Positions 18,964 through 28,072 of a stretch of DNA of 64,000 bases are shown in pieces. The DNA lies in the NCBI GenBank assembly GCA_030145275.1, contig JAQYVV010000005.1, forward strand, positions 62,001 through 126,000, in the 5' to 3' direction. The notes beneath the pieces were generated by a model. That model was not told where the DNA came from. It did not search any database and saw only the letters and a list, made by a program, of their open reading frames with translations. The translations under genes were made by a program, and so were the position numbers. The DNA is from Desulfurivibrionaceae bacterium (GTDB taxonomy: Bacteria; Desulfobacterota; Desulfobulbia; Desulfobulbales; VMSU01). Within the stretch, counting starts at the first letter, position 1. Each line of letters opens with the position of its first letter.

Positions 18964-20586
18964 ATGAAGAGAATAGTCTCAATATTACAGATAATATTTA
19001 TTCTGCAGGTTGCCCCGGTTGGTGCTGCAACTATTGCTCTCTTTCCCTTTGAGGACTTCAGCACCAACTCTGGAATTGGTGCGAAACTTATCACTGAAAT
19101 TGTCTCCTCTCAGGTTGAGTTGGCTGGCCATGTTGTTGTCTGCCCTGCGGAGTTGAATGATTTTATGGGCCGGCACCGTATTCGTCAATATGGTGTGATT
19201 AGCAGCGAACAGGCCCAACTTGCCCAGAAGGAACTCGGGATTGATTATATTTTGCTTGGTTCTGTTATGCTTAAGGAGGAGCGTCAAACAACTGCAACTG
19301 CATCAATTTTTACCCTGGTGAGGGCTGCGGATGCCCATGTGGTCTGGAGTTATGTAGATAGTTATAGTCTGGCAGATCACCAGGCGATGTTTAATCTTTC
19401 CGGCCCTTCTAATCTGGAAGATCTCTGGACCCTGCTTGCCCTTGATGCCTTTGCTGAGTTGCCTGAAATCATGCTTGCTAACCTGCTTCCTGAACAAGAA
19501 AGCGGTAACATTATCGTCGAACATAGTGAGCCTAATCTTCAGATTGACTTTGCTGCGTTTCATCCTCGCCATGTAAAACCTGGTGAAAACGTCAATTGTT
19601 CTGTGCGCTTTCGGACTTTAAATATCAGTGAAGAGGGGGAGCCCACTGTTTTTATCAAGGTCGGCAGCCGGGTGCATACGGCCCAGACTGATGACGGTTT
19701 TGAGTATGAGGTTTCCTGGGTTGCAACTGAAGGTAATCCCGGCCCGCCTTTCAAGTTGGCGATGAATGACCCTGACCTCTTCTACCGTGGCATGTGGGAC
19801 AGTGAAAATCTTGAGGCTGGCTACCCTGTCAATATTGTTGTGGAATGGCCCTCCGGTAGACATGATGAGTTGTATATCGGCTCTTATATTGTTGACAGCA
19901 CTCCTCCTGACCTAAAACTTATAGCCAGCGCCAAGGAGTATAATAACAGGAAAATATTTCGGCAGCGGCTCCCCTTGACCGTACGCTGGGGAAGACCTGA
20001 AAAAGTCGATCGCTGGAAATTAGCGGTATATGATCAGGAGAATAAACAGGTTATCAGCACTAAAGGCACGGCTGAGCCGCCTGCCTCTTTTCTCTGGAAG
20101 GGGACAAACAGCAGTAATAAAAAGGCGGAAGAGGGTCTCTATTCTGTTGTTCTGCAGGTTTGGGATCTGGCAGGAAATAGAACTGTTTCCACCGAAGAAG
20201 TCTACTATCTGCCGGAACTTCCTGAGGTTGAATTGACTCCGGTTGTGTCTCCTGAAGATGAGAGTATACAATTGGCTTTATTCCTTGATCATGAGCCCCT
20301 GGTACCATTGAAGTATTGGCGGCTGGAGGTTTGGGCCTCAAATAATGATTTGCTAAGTTTTCACGAGGGTACCAATTTTCCGGAGAGTATCACCTTAGCC
20401 GCTCTTGATTCTATTAACGTTGACGATGATATTGATGCAAAATTAATGGTACTCGATGAGCTTGGTGGAGAAATGGTGACCAGCTTTAAGGGGTTGTACG
20501 CTATGGCTGCGGCTCTTCAGGAAATGGATCAGACGCAGGATGATACTCAAAAATCGTCTGGGTCCGGCTGGGATGAGGGCTTTTGA
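18964..20586 (+). CDS. FlgO/CsgG-like N-terminal domain protein with Ig/FlgD-like C-terminal region
   Basis: Signal peptide; ATIALFPFEDFSTNSGIGAKLITEIVSSQVELAGHVVVCPAELNDF...GIDYILLGSV; start set to ATG 18964. Confidence 0.65.
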   Translation: MKRIVSILQIIFILQVAPVGAATIALFPFEDFSTNSGIGAKLITEIVSSQVELAGHVVVCPAELNDFMGRHRIRQYGVISSEQAQLAQKELGIDYILLGSVMLKEERQTTATASIFTLVRAADAHVVWSYVDSYSLADHQAMFNLSGPSNLEDLWTLLALDAFAELPEIMLANLLPEQESGNIIVEHSEPNLQIDFAAFHPRHVKPGENVNCSVRFRTLNISEEGEPTVFIKVGSRVHTAQTDDGFEYEVSWVATEGNPGPPFKLAMNDPDLFYRGMWDSENLEAGYPVNIVVEWPSGRHDELYIGSYIVDSTPPDLKLIASAKEYNNRKIFRQRLPLTVRWGRPEKVDRWKLAVYDQENKQVISTKGTAEPPASFLWKGTNSSNKKAEEGLYSVVLQVWDLAGNRTVSTEEVYYLPELPEVELTPVVSPEDESIQLALFLDHEPLVPLKYWRLEVWASNNDLLSFHEGTNFPESITLAALDSINVDDDIDAKLMVLDELGGEMVTSFKGLYAMAAALQEMDQTQDDTQKSSGSGWDEGF

Positions 20587-21248
20587 TTGTGGTATTTAGC
20601 TCGCCCTTTATTGCTCTCGCCTGGCGCGGGGTTGCCTTGACCTTCAGGAGTGCTGAGGCCCAATCTTTTATTGTCTGCTGTACTCTCATTTTTTTACAGG
20701 GGTGTTCTTTAGGACAGCAAGAGCCGCTCTATCAGCAGCTGTCGGAAACCCCTGGTCAACCACTTTGCCGTCTTGTCGTTCTTCCTTTTGCAAATCATAC
20801 CGAGTCTAGCCAGGCAGGGGCTGTTGTTACGAAAATATTTGCCTCTTCGTTGCAAAGAGCCGGCTATTCAGTGGCCTTGGAGGGGAATGTCCGGCAGCTT
20901 TACCAGCAGCTTCGGATTCGCATTGATGATGAGGTGACTCAAGAACATTATCGGATCATTGCTGCTCAGTTGCAGGCGGATGCCTTGGTTATTGGTAAAG
21001 TTGTAGAGTTTCAGGAAAATGTTGAGAAGGGCCGACTTGACCCTACCGTAGCTTTTGAGGTTGGTTTAATGGAGACGGGTTCACAGCGCCGTCTTTTTAC
21101 AACCTATTTTAAAAAAACTGGAAAAAACTATCGAAAGGTTTTACATTTTGGACTTATTAATACACTCTTCAGATTGACAAGAATCATGTCTGATGATGTT
21201 ATTGAACAATGGATAAACAAAGGTTTACATACATGCGCACCTTCATAA
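20583..21248 (+). CDS. Lipoprotein with CsgG/TolB-N-like domain
   Basis: Lipobox FLQGC; RLVVLPFANHTESSQAGAVVTKIFASSLQRAGYSVAL...ADALVIGKVVEF. Confidence 0.65.
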   Translation: MIVVFSSPFIALAWRGVALTFRSAEAQSFIVCCTLIFLQGCSLGQQEPLYQQLSETPGQPLCRLVVLPFANHTESSQAGAVVTKIFASSLQRAGYSVALEGNVRQLYQQLRIRIDDEVTQEHYRIIAAQLQADALVIGKVVEFQENVEKGRLDPTVAFEVGLMETGSQRRLFTTYFKKTGKNYRKVLHFGLINTLFRLTRIMSDDVIEQWINKGLHTCAPS

Positions 21249-22855
21249 CAGCAGTAGTTTTCTCTTTTTTTTGTTTGTATTCTTCTTCCGGATCGGCTGC
21301 CAATTGGCCGTGGCAGTCAACCGCCCTGCTGACGCTTGATGAGGTCGAATATAGTGGGGAGGAGTTTGAGCAGTGGTGGAAATGGTGGAATGAGGAACCC
21401 CATGCGGCTCCTGATCTTGAGCTTTTCATTGATTGGCAGTTAAAAGTTAAAGAGGCTGAAAGGATGGAACTATTTACTACTGCCCAGGTGCGGAAGAAAG
21501 TCGATACTTTTTTGAAGGCGCGGACTCTGCTTTTATTACAAGACGAAGAGGTACGAAGCAAAGTAATTTATTCTGAAGCTGAACTGCGGCAAGAGTATGA
21601 AACATCATACCTGCCGGTATGGCATCTTGGCTTACTTGCCTTTTCGACTCAGGAGGCTGCTGCCTCAGCCCTGCAAAACCTGAATAATGGTCAAACAGAT
21701 CTTGAATCTTTGGTGGCAAGCGCTCATGAAGAGAAGACCTTGGTGCGCTATGAAACAAAAATGAAACGGCCTGCTAACTCTTCTTCTGCCTGGCGGGGTA
21801 TTCTTGACCCCTTACAGGAACATCAGGCTCTTGCCCTGGGGGGGGAAGCGGCCCCCTATAAAATTATTTACCTTATTAAAAAACAGGGCGAAGAGGGTGA
21901 GGATTTTCAGCAATTTACTGATATAATCAAGAGTAATAAACGCAAACAAAAGGAGCGGGAATTGACCTTTCAACTGGTTGAGAGGCTGAAAGAAAAATAT
22001 AATGTGAGAGTTGATGAGGAGATCTACAAGCGCCTTGAAAGTGAAGAAGCTGAATCTCCTGAAAATGAAGATGTTGTTCTTTACTCTGATAAAATTAATG
22101 TTACCGTTGGCCAGTTTATGGCAGGTTTTAAAAAGACCAGCAAGGGGCAGAGAGAGGCCGCCAGCCGCAGCCAGTCTGCTGGGAATATTTCCATGCGTTG
22201 GTACCTCAATAGCTTAATATCAAGTAGTGTGGTCAGCTGGGAAAGCCTTGACCGCCACTATGAAGAAAGGCCTCCCTTTAGTTGGATATTTCGTTTTTAT
22301 CGGGAGAATGTTATGACTAAGGCCTATATCGCCATGATGCAGAGTTCTATTGGACTTCCGACGCAAGAGGAGATAGAGGCATATTATCAAGAAAAGGTTG
22401 AACAGTACAGGTTGCCAGGAGAGGTGCGGGTTAAACTGTTAAGCGCTGCACCAGATCTCCTTCGCAAGGTAAGGCTGCAGACCCTGGCCGGGGAAGGGTT
22501 GGCTAAAGTGGTAAGCGGCCTTGAGGGTGTAACCCTGAAATCTGTGACTTTCCAAGAAGAGAGCCTGCCTGCTGCGATTAAGGAAAATATAAAGTTCTTA
22601 TCCGCACAGGAGCTAAGCCCATCCTTTAGTTATGAAGGTAAAGAAACCATGGCGCAGCTGCTCGGCAAGTCCGAAGAACAGGTGCCCACCCTTGCGCATA
22701 TTCAGGAACGTATTAGCAAAGATCTCCATGAACAGAAAAAAAAGGAGGCAATGGATAGCCTGCATGAAAAATTGCGTCAGCACTCGACAATTGCCATAAA
22801 CAAACCACTCTGGTTAAGTATTACTAAGAAATTACAGGAAGAAAATGAGCAATAA
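21233..22855 (+). CDS. SurA/PpiC-like periplasmic peptidyl-prolyl isomerase-type protein
   Basis: Signal peptide; two PpiC/SurA-like helical regions (SEAELRQEYETSYLPVWHLGLLAFSTQEAA; PTQEEIEAYYQEKVEQYRLPGEVRVKLL). Confidence 0.6.
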   Translation: MRTFITAVVFSFFCLYSSSGSAANWPWQSTALLTLDEVEYSGEEFEQWWKWWNEEPHAAPDLELFIDWQLKVKEAERMELFTTAQVRKKVDTFLKARTLLLLQDEEVRSKVIYSEAELRQEYETSYLPVWHLGLLAFSTQEAAASALQNLNNGQTDLESLVASAHEEKTLVRYETKMKRPANSSSAWRGILDPLQEHQALALGGEAAPYKIIYLIKKQGEEGEDFQQFTDIIKSNKRKQKERELTFQLVERLKEKYNVRVDEEIYKRLESEEAESPENEDVVLYSDKINVTVGQFMAGFKKTSKGQREAASRSQSAGNISMRWYLNSLISSSVVSWESLDRHYEERPPFSWIFRFYRENVMTKAYIAMMQSSIGLPTQEEIEAYYQEKVEQYRLPGEVRVKLLSAAPDLLRKVRLQTLAGEGLAKVVSGLEGVTLKSVTFQEESLPAAIKENIKFLSAQELSPSFSYEGKETMAQLLGKSEEQVPTLAHIQERISKDLHEQKKKEAMDSLHEKLRQHSTIAINKPLWLSITKKLQEENEQ

Positions 22856-25800
22856 ATACTCTAAAAAACGAATTTTATTTATTATTAATTCTCTGCTTAT
22901 AATTGTCCTTTATTTTACTTTACAGGCATGTGTCTCGGGCAATACCCCACAGAAAAACACCCAGAGAAGACAGGCCTGTACAGACTGTCATGCTGATTGG
23001 GCAGAGTCTTTTCAACAAGGTAACACCCATAAGCCGGTTGAGGCTGGCAAGTGCCGGACTTGTCATCTGCCCCATGGCCTTATTGCCGTAGTCCAGTTGA
23101 CCTCTCCTGCACCCCGACTCTGTTTTGCCTGTCACAAAGATATTCCTGAAAGTATTGAGAAAAAAGTTGTTCATCAACCGGCCAAAAATGGCAAATGTCT
23201 AGAGTGCCATAATTCTCATAATTCAACCAATGAGCACCTTCTGAAAAATAGTGAGAGAGAACTCTGCTTTCAATGTCACGAACAAGACCGTTACAGCAAG
23301 AAAAATGTTCATAAGCCGGTGGCCGAAAAATGTATAACCTGCCATGCCCCGCATGGTTCCGACTATCCGGCTTTAACTGATAAAAAACTTGCAGAGCTTT
23401 GCGCTCAATGTCATGACTTTAAAGCTGCTTCATTTGTTGCTAAGCATTATGGTAAAAAAGTAACCGATGGATGCCTGACCTGCCATGACCCGCATAGTTC
23501 TGAGAGTGAAGGGCTGTTGAAGCCATTTATTCACCCATCGATTGAGGGCGGCGGTTGTGATAGCTGTCATGATAAAATGGAGATGCGGGGCGGCAAGAGT
23601 GCAGAGCAGATGTCTTCGCTCTGCGTCAGTTGTCACCCTTCCCATGTAGGCGGTTTTCTGCACGAGCCCTATGTGAACGGCCAATGCCTTGAATGTCACG
23701 CTGTCCACGCCAGCGATTACCTGGCCATTGCGGCCCGGCCTCTCCAGCAGCTCTGTACTGAATGTCATGACCAGCACACAGGCATACAAAAAGGATCTTT
23801 GCACGAACCTGCCCAAAAGGGTGATTGTCTCTCCTGTCATCAGAGCCATTGGTCAGAGAATGCACAATTGCTCACCGTGTCCGGTAACGACCTCTGTTTT
23901 AAATGCCATGACCAGGCTGATTTTACAGGCAAAGGTAGGAAACGTCTCCACGAGCCGGTCGGCCAGGGAGAATGTCTTGATTGTCATGAAGCACATGCTG
24001 CTCCACAAAAGAGTCTGCTTAACGAAAAACAGGGCAAGCTCTGTTTCTCCTGCCATGATCAGACCGCCGGTGAGATCTACCACTCCTCTGTGCATCGTCC
24101 CTTTGCCGAAGGAAATTGCAGCAGCTGTCACCAGCCGCACCAATCTTCTGCGCCCCATTTTCTGAAGGATTCTGTAAGTCTTAACAAGCTGTGTTTGCAA
24201 TGTCACGCCCAAATAGAGGAGAAACTTAAAGAGACACCGCATCAGCCGGTCGCAAAAGGCAAGTGTACTAACTGCCATGACTCCCATGCTGCTAACCGCA
24301 AAGCCCTATTGCTTGAGAATCCTGGCAAGCTTTGTCTGAGCTGCCATGATGACATGAAATTTGCGGCAGAGTCAAAAGGCAGGATTATTCATGAACCAAT
24401 CAGGGAGGGTAATTGTACCGTCTGTCATGATCCGCATGGTACGGTCAAACCACAAAACCTAAAAAAAATGGAACCAGGTCTATGCCTTGATTGCCATGCG
24501 GAAATATCTCAATTCTGGAGCACTGGCTCAGCTCACGAACCAGCTTCGCAGCAATGTACAACCTGCCATCTGTCACACTCTGGAGATAATGAAGCCTTGT
24601 TACGCAAAGAAGCAGCGTCTATTTGTGGAGATTGCCATGAGAGTGGAGCGGAGCTACAGGCCACTCATAAAGGGATGAAACTTTCTCCGCTAGGATGCGT
24701 GAACTGCCATGACCCTCATGGCAGCGCTAATAATAAGCTTCTGCGTCCTGTCTTGCATGAACCTTTTAATTCCGCTGATTGTCTTTCATGTCATGATAGC
24801 CAGGGAGCTGTTACCACCGGGCCGAAATGTTTTGACTGCCACGAAAAAGATGACGGCAAGGTTGTGCACGCACCATACCGGCAAAACAAATGTGCTGACT
24901 GTCATCAGACCCATGCCGCTGATTATCCAGGCCTTTTAGTCAACTCGGGCGCCAGTCTATGCGCAACTTGTCATGCTGATATCGCCAAAAAAAGTAGCGC
25001 TCAAAAGCTTCATAAGCCTTTTCAGGAGGGACGCTGTCAGACCTGCCATGCCAGCCATACTTCAGATCATAAGAACCTCCTCCATGATTCTTTGTCCACC
25101 GCCTGTATGGAGTGTCATACTGATTTGCCCCAGGGGGTGAAGAATCTTCATTCCCCTTTTGCCAAAGGTGAATGTTTAACTTGTCATTTAGCACATGGCG
25201 GGTCCAATGATAACCTTCTGGTGGAGAAAAGTGATAATCTTTGCTATCAGTGTCATCAAAAGGACAGGGTTATCGGGCAGCACAAATCTCCGGTCCCGCT
25301 TACCGGTAATTGTGTGAGTTGCCATGATCCTCATGGCAGCAATCAGAAGGCTATCATCCGTGAGTTCATCCATGAGCCATTTAGTGATGATTGCAGTTAT
25401 TGCCACCAGTCTGGTCAGGAAATCACCAATGAGTTATGTCTCCAATGCCATGAACGGGTCAGGGATGATTATTTGTTGCCCCATAGTCATTTGACCATGG
25501 TTGATAAGAAAGAAGGCTGCCTGACTTGCCATACCCCTCATGCCGGAAAGACAGCGGCAATGCTCAGAGATGAGGTAGACCAGGTCTGTCTAGAATGTCA
25601 TCAGCAGTCTCTTGACCGCTATGACGGGAAAAAACATGTGCATCAGGATATGGACAACTGTACGGACTGTCACGCTGGCCATGGTTCCAGTGCCCCGGCC
25701 ATGCTGAAAGGGGATGGCAGCACCACCTGTACATCATGCCATAAGAGCCATGATTCTTTTACCCACCCTATAGGAGAAGGGGTTTTGGATCATCGCAATC

Positions 25801-25910
25801 GGCAGATGCTCACTTGCTTGACCTGTCATGATCCAAAGGGGACAGATTATGAATATAACCTGCTGCTGGATCATAGTAAGGAACTTTGTGTTCAGTGTCA
25901 TCGTTATTAA
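22845..25910 (+). CDS. Very large multihaem c-type cytochrome lipoprotein (42 CXXCH by my count)
   Basis: Lipobox LQAC; repeating doubled-CXXCH units (CLTCHDPHSS..., CLECHAVHA...). Confidence 0.95.
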   Translation: MSNKYSKKRILFIINSLLIIVLYFTLQACVSGNTPQKNTQRRQACTDCHADWAESFQQGNTHKPVEAGKCRTCHLPHGLIAVVQLTSPAPRLCFACHKDIPESIEKKVVHQPAKNGKCLECHNSHNSTNEHLLKNSERELCFQCHEQDRYSKKNVHKPVAEKCITCHAPHGSDYPALTDKKLAELCAQCHDFKAASFVAKHYGKKVTDGCLTCHDPHSSESEGLLKPFIHPSIEGGGCDSCHDKMEMRGGKSAEQMSSLCVSCHPSHVGGFLHEPYVNGQCLECHAVHASDYLAIAARPLQQLCTECHDQHTGIQKGSLHEPAQKGDCLSCHQSHWSENAQLLTVSGNDLCFKCHDQADFTGKGRKRLHEPVGQGECLDCHEAHAAPQKSLLNEKQGKLCFSCHDQTAGEIYHSSVHRPFAEGNCSSCHQPHQSSAPHFLKDSVSLNKLCLQCHAQIEEKLKETPHQPVAKGKCTNCHDSHAANRKALLLENPGKLCLSCHDDMKFAAESKGRIIHEPIREGNCTVCHDPHGTVKPQNLKKMEPGLCLDCHAEISQFWSTGSAHEPASQQCTTCHLSHSGDNEALLRKEAASICGDCHESGAELQATHKGMKLSPLGCVNCHDPHGSANNKLLRPVLHEPFNSADCLSCHDSQGAVTTGPKCFDCHEKDDGKVVHAPYRQNKCADCHQTHAADYPGLLVNSGASLCATCHADIAKKSSAQKLHKPFQEGRCQTCHASHTSDHKNLLHDSLSTACMECHTDLPQGVKNLHSPFAKGECLTCHLAHGGSNDNLLVEKSDNLCYQCHQKDRVIGQHKSPVPLTGNCVSCHDPHGSNQKAIIREFIHEPFSDDCSYCHQSGQEITNELCLQCHERVRDDYLLPHSHLTMVDKKEGCLTCHTPHAGKTAAMLRDEVDQVCLECHQQSLDRYDGKKHVHQDMDNCTDCHAGHGSSAPAMLKGDGSTTCTSCHKSHDSFTHPIGEGVLDHRNRQMLTCLTCHDPKGTDYEYNLLLDHSKELCVQCHRY

Positions 25911-25959
25911 CTTTTCGCAGTCTTCGCTTAGCTGCAACGCCATCAATCTTGGAGTTACT

Positions 25960-26838
25960 ATGTCTCGTCTATTTTATAGGATAAGTAAATATATTTTCCT
26001 TGTTGCTTTTTTGATTGTGGCAACAGACACTTCTGTCTGGGCCTGGAACCATCATTTATCTTTATATTCTGCCACCGGTGACCCCATGCGGGTGCCAGCC
26101 GGTCTTTTTATTGATACAGAAAAAGAGCGCTATTATATCATTGATACCGGAAATAATCGGTTGGTCTCTTTTGATAAGGATGGCAATTATTTACAGGATT
26201 TTAATGCAAACGGGAAATTGACAGCACCCTTTGACCTGGTAAAGGATTCTCTTGGAAGGCTGTGTGTGATCGAGAAGGGGAAGAACACTCTAACCACAAT
26301 TGATCTTAAAAACAAAGAGGTTACACCACATACTCTTACGTATAATGGAAGCACAATCATTCCGCATCGTCTGGCTCTAGTAGATGGTACTATTCTAGTA
26401 CTAGACAAGAATAAGGGGGGGGTAGTTGTCCTGGATAAGGATTTACAGGTCAGATCGTACATTCCCTGCCCGGATAACTCTGAGGGGTTTGTTGATTTTG
26501 TAACCATTGCTGGTGAAATATGGGGCTTAGACCGTGGAAGTAATTCAGTATATCGTTATTCAATCAATGGTAAATTATTGGAAAAGGTGCAGTTAGATAC
26601 TTCCCCTCAGCATCCTGTTGCTCTCGCAATTTCCCCGGATGAACATTTGTTTATCCTCGATCGACATGCCAGGGCCGTTTATCAGTTCTCCAGAACTGGC
26701 CGTCTTGATAAAAAATTTCTGGAACAAGGTTTTACAGTTGGCAAACTCTTCTACCCAATTCTGCTTCGTTTTGACCCTTGGGGGCGTTTATGTGTTGTGG
26801 ATGAAGGAAATGGACGGGTAGAGATATATAATAGGTGA
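25960..26838 (+). CDS. Secreted NHL-repeat beta-propeller protein
   Basis: Signal peptide (VATDTSVWAWNHH); repeats such as PAGLFIDTEKERYYIIDTGNNRLVSFDKDGNYLQDF; start set to ATG 25960. Confidence 0.85.
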   Translation: MSRLFYRISKYIFLVAFLIVATDTSVWAWNHHLSLYSATGDPMRVPAGLFIDTEKERYYIIDTGNNRLVSFDKDGNYLQDFNANGKLTAPFDLVKDSLGRLCVIEKGKNTLTTIDLKNKEVTPHTLTYNGSTIIPHRLALVDGTILVLDKNKGGVVVLDKDLQVRSYIPCPDNSEGFVDFVTIAGEIWGLDRGSNSVYRYSINGKLLEKVQLDTSPQHPVALAISPDEHLFILDRHARAVYQFSRTGRLDKKFLEQGFTVGKLFYPILLRFDPWGRLCVVDEGNGRVEIYNR

Positions 26839-27992
26839 GGCGAAACATGTATTACATGCGAACAATGTGCTACATAGTTATTGCGACAATTATTGTTATT
26901 TTTGTACCAAACGCTGTTTTTGCTGTTACTGGTACCTGCTCATCCTGTCACACAATGCATAACAGCCAGGATGGTGTTGAAGTTAGTTATGGGCTTGACG
27001 CTGAAGATACCGGTCCTAATGTGGGTTTACTGATAAGTGATTGTGTGGGCTGCCACTCTTCTAGTGCAGGCAATCAAGTACTTGGAAACACCCCTATTGT
27101 TAACACAACGACAACCATTCCTGTTTTTAACGACACCGCTTTGGCCGGAGGAGATTTTTATTGGGTCGTTAATAGTGGTGACAATTATGGCCATAATGTT
27201 GATGGGATAGTTGGCGTAGATAGTGCTGTTAATGTAGGGATGACACCTCCTGGCTGGTCTTCTGCTGCTGCTTTTGGTTATGCTGGTACCGATGCAACCC
27301 GTAGAGCAGAAGCAGGGAGCTGGGGTGAACAATTAACTTGTGATGGGGTTTATGGCTGTCATGGTGATGTTGTTGATGGTGTTTGGGGTTCGCACCACAA
27401 CAATGCCGGAGGCCTTCGTGAATTTGCTGCCGTGGATGACGAACACCAGGGGGAGCACTATAGATTTCTGCATGGCATCAATGGTTATGAGGACCCGAAA
27501 TGGCAGCATAATGTTGCTGATGATGGCAACTTTAATGTCTATCATGGTGAGATTCGTTCCGGCTCGGATCTCGTTGGCAGCAGAGATACAATCTCATTTC
27601 TGTGTGCCCAGTGTCATGGCAATTTTCACTCCGGCACTGGTACCGACGAGGGGATTGCTGACTCTGGTTTTGCCAGCCCCTGGATACGCCATCCGGTTGA
27701 TGTTAAACTATATAAATTAGATACAGAGTATGCCTCATATTCAGCCTCAACCTACATCTATGGGGTGCCGGTTGCTTTTGATGTAACGAATAATGTAAGT
27801 TATGACAGTACAGATGACATAAACGACCCCACTGACATCCAAATTGGCTTGGCAACCGTTACCTGTCTCTCTTGTCATGTCGCCCATGCCAGCCCCAATC
27901 ATGACCTGTTGCGCTGGAACTACAGGGGGTGGCCGGGTAACAGCGTCGAAAATGACTATGGCTGTCACACCTGCCATTCATCAAAAAATTAA
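26835..27992 (+). CDS. OmcS-like multihaem c-type cytochrome (paralog 2)
   Basis: CSSCHTMHNSQDG, CVGCH, CDGVYGCH (CX5CH), CAQCHGNFH, CLSCHVAHA, CHTCH; collinear with 14177-15382. Confidence 0.88.
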   Translation: MRRNMYYMRTMCYIVIATIIVIFVPNAVFAVTGTCSSCHTMHNSQDGVEVSYGLDAEDTGPNVGLLISDCVGCHSSSAGNQVLGNTPIVNTTTTIPVFNDTALAGGDFYWVVNSGDNYGHNVDGIVGVDSAVNVGMTPPGWSSAAAFGYAGTDATRRAEAGSWGEQLTCDGVYGCHGDVVDGVWGSHHNNAGGLREFAAVDDEHQGEHYRFLHGINGYEDPKWQHNVADDGNFNVYHGEIRSGSDLVGSRDTISFLCAQCHGNFHSGTGTDEGIADSGFASPWIRHPVDVKLYKLDTEYASYSASTYIYGVPVAFDVTNNVSYDSTDDINDPTDIQIGLATVTCLSCHVAHASPNHDLLRWNYRGWPGNSVENDYGCHTCHSSKN

Positions 27993-28072
27993 CGATTTCC
28001 CTAATCCTAGCCCAGAACGCCCTTGTGGGGTGTAAAAAATACAAAAAAAATTCTAAGGTACTAAAATAATCT

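Noticed and set aside
23430-24287. Antisense ORFs of 139-158 aa within the 42-motif cytochrome
   Set aside because: Arise from repetitive CXXCH codons (TGTCAT/ATGACA); no independent support.
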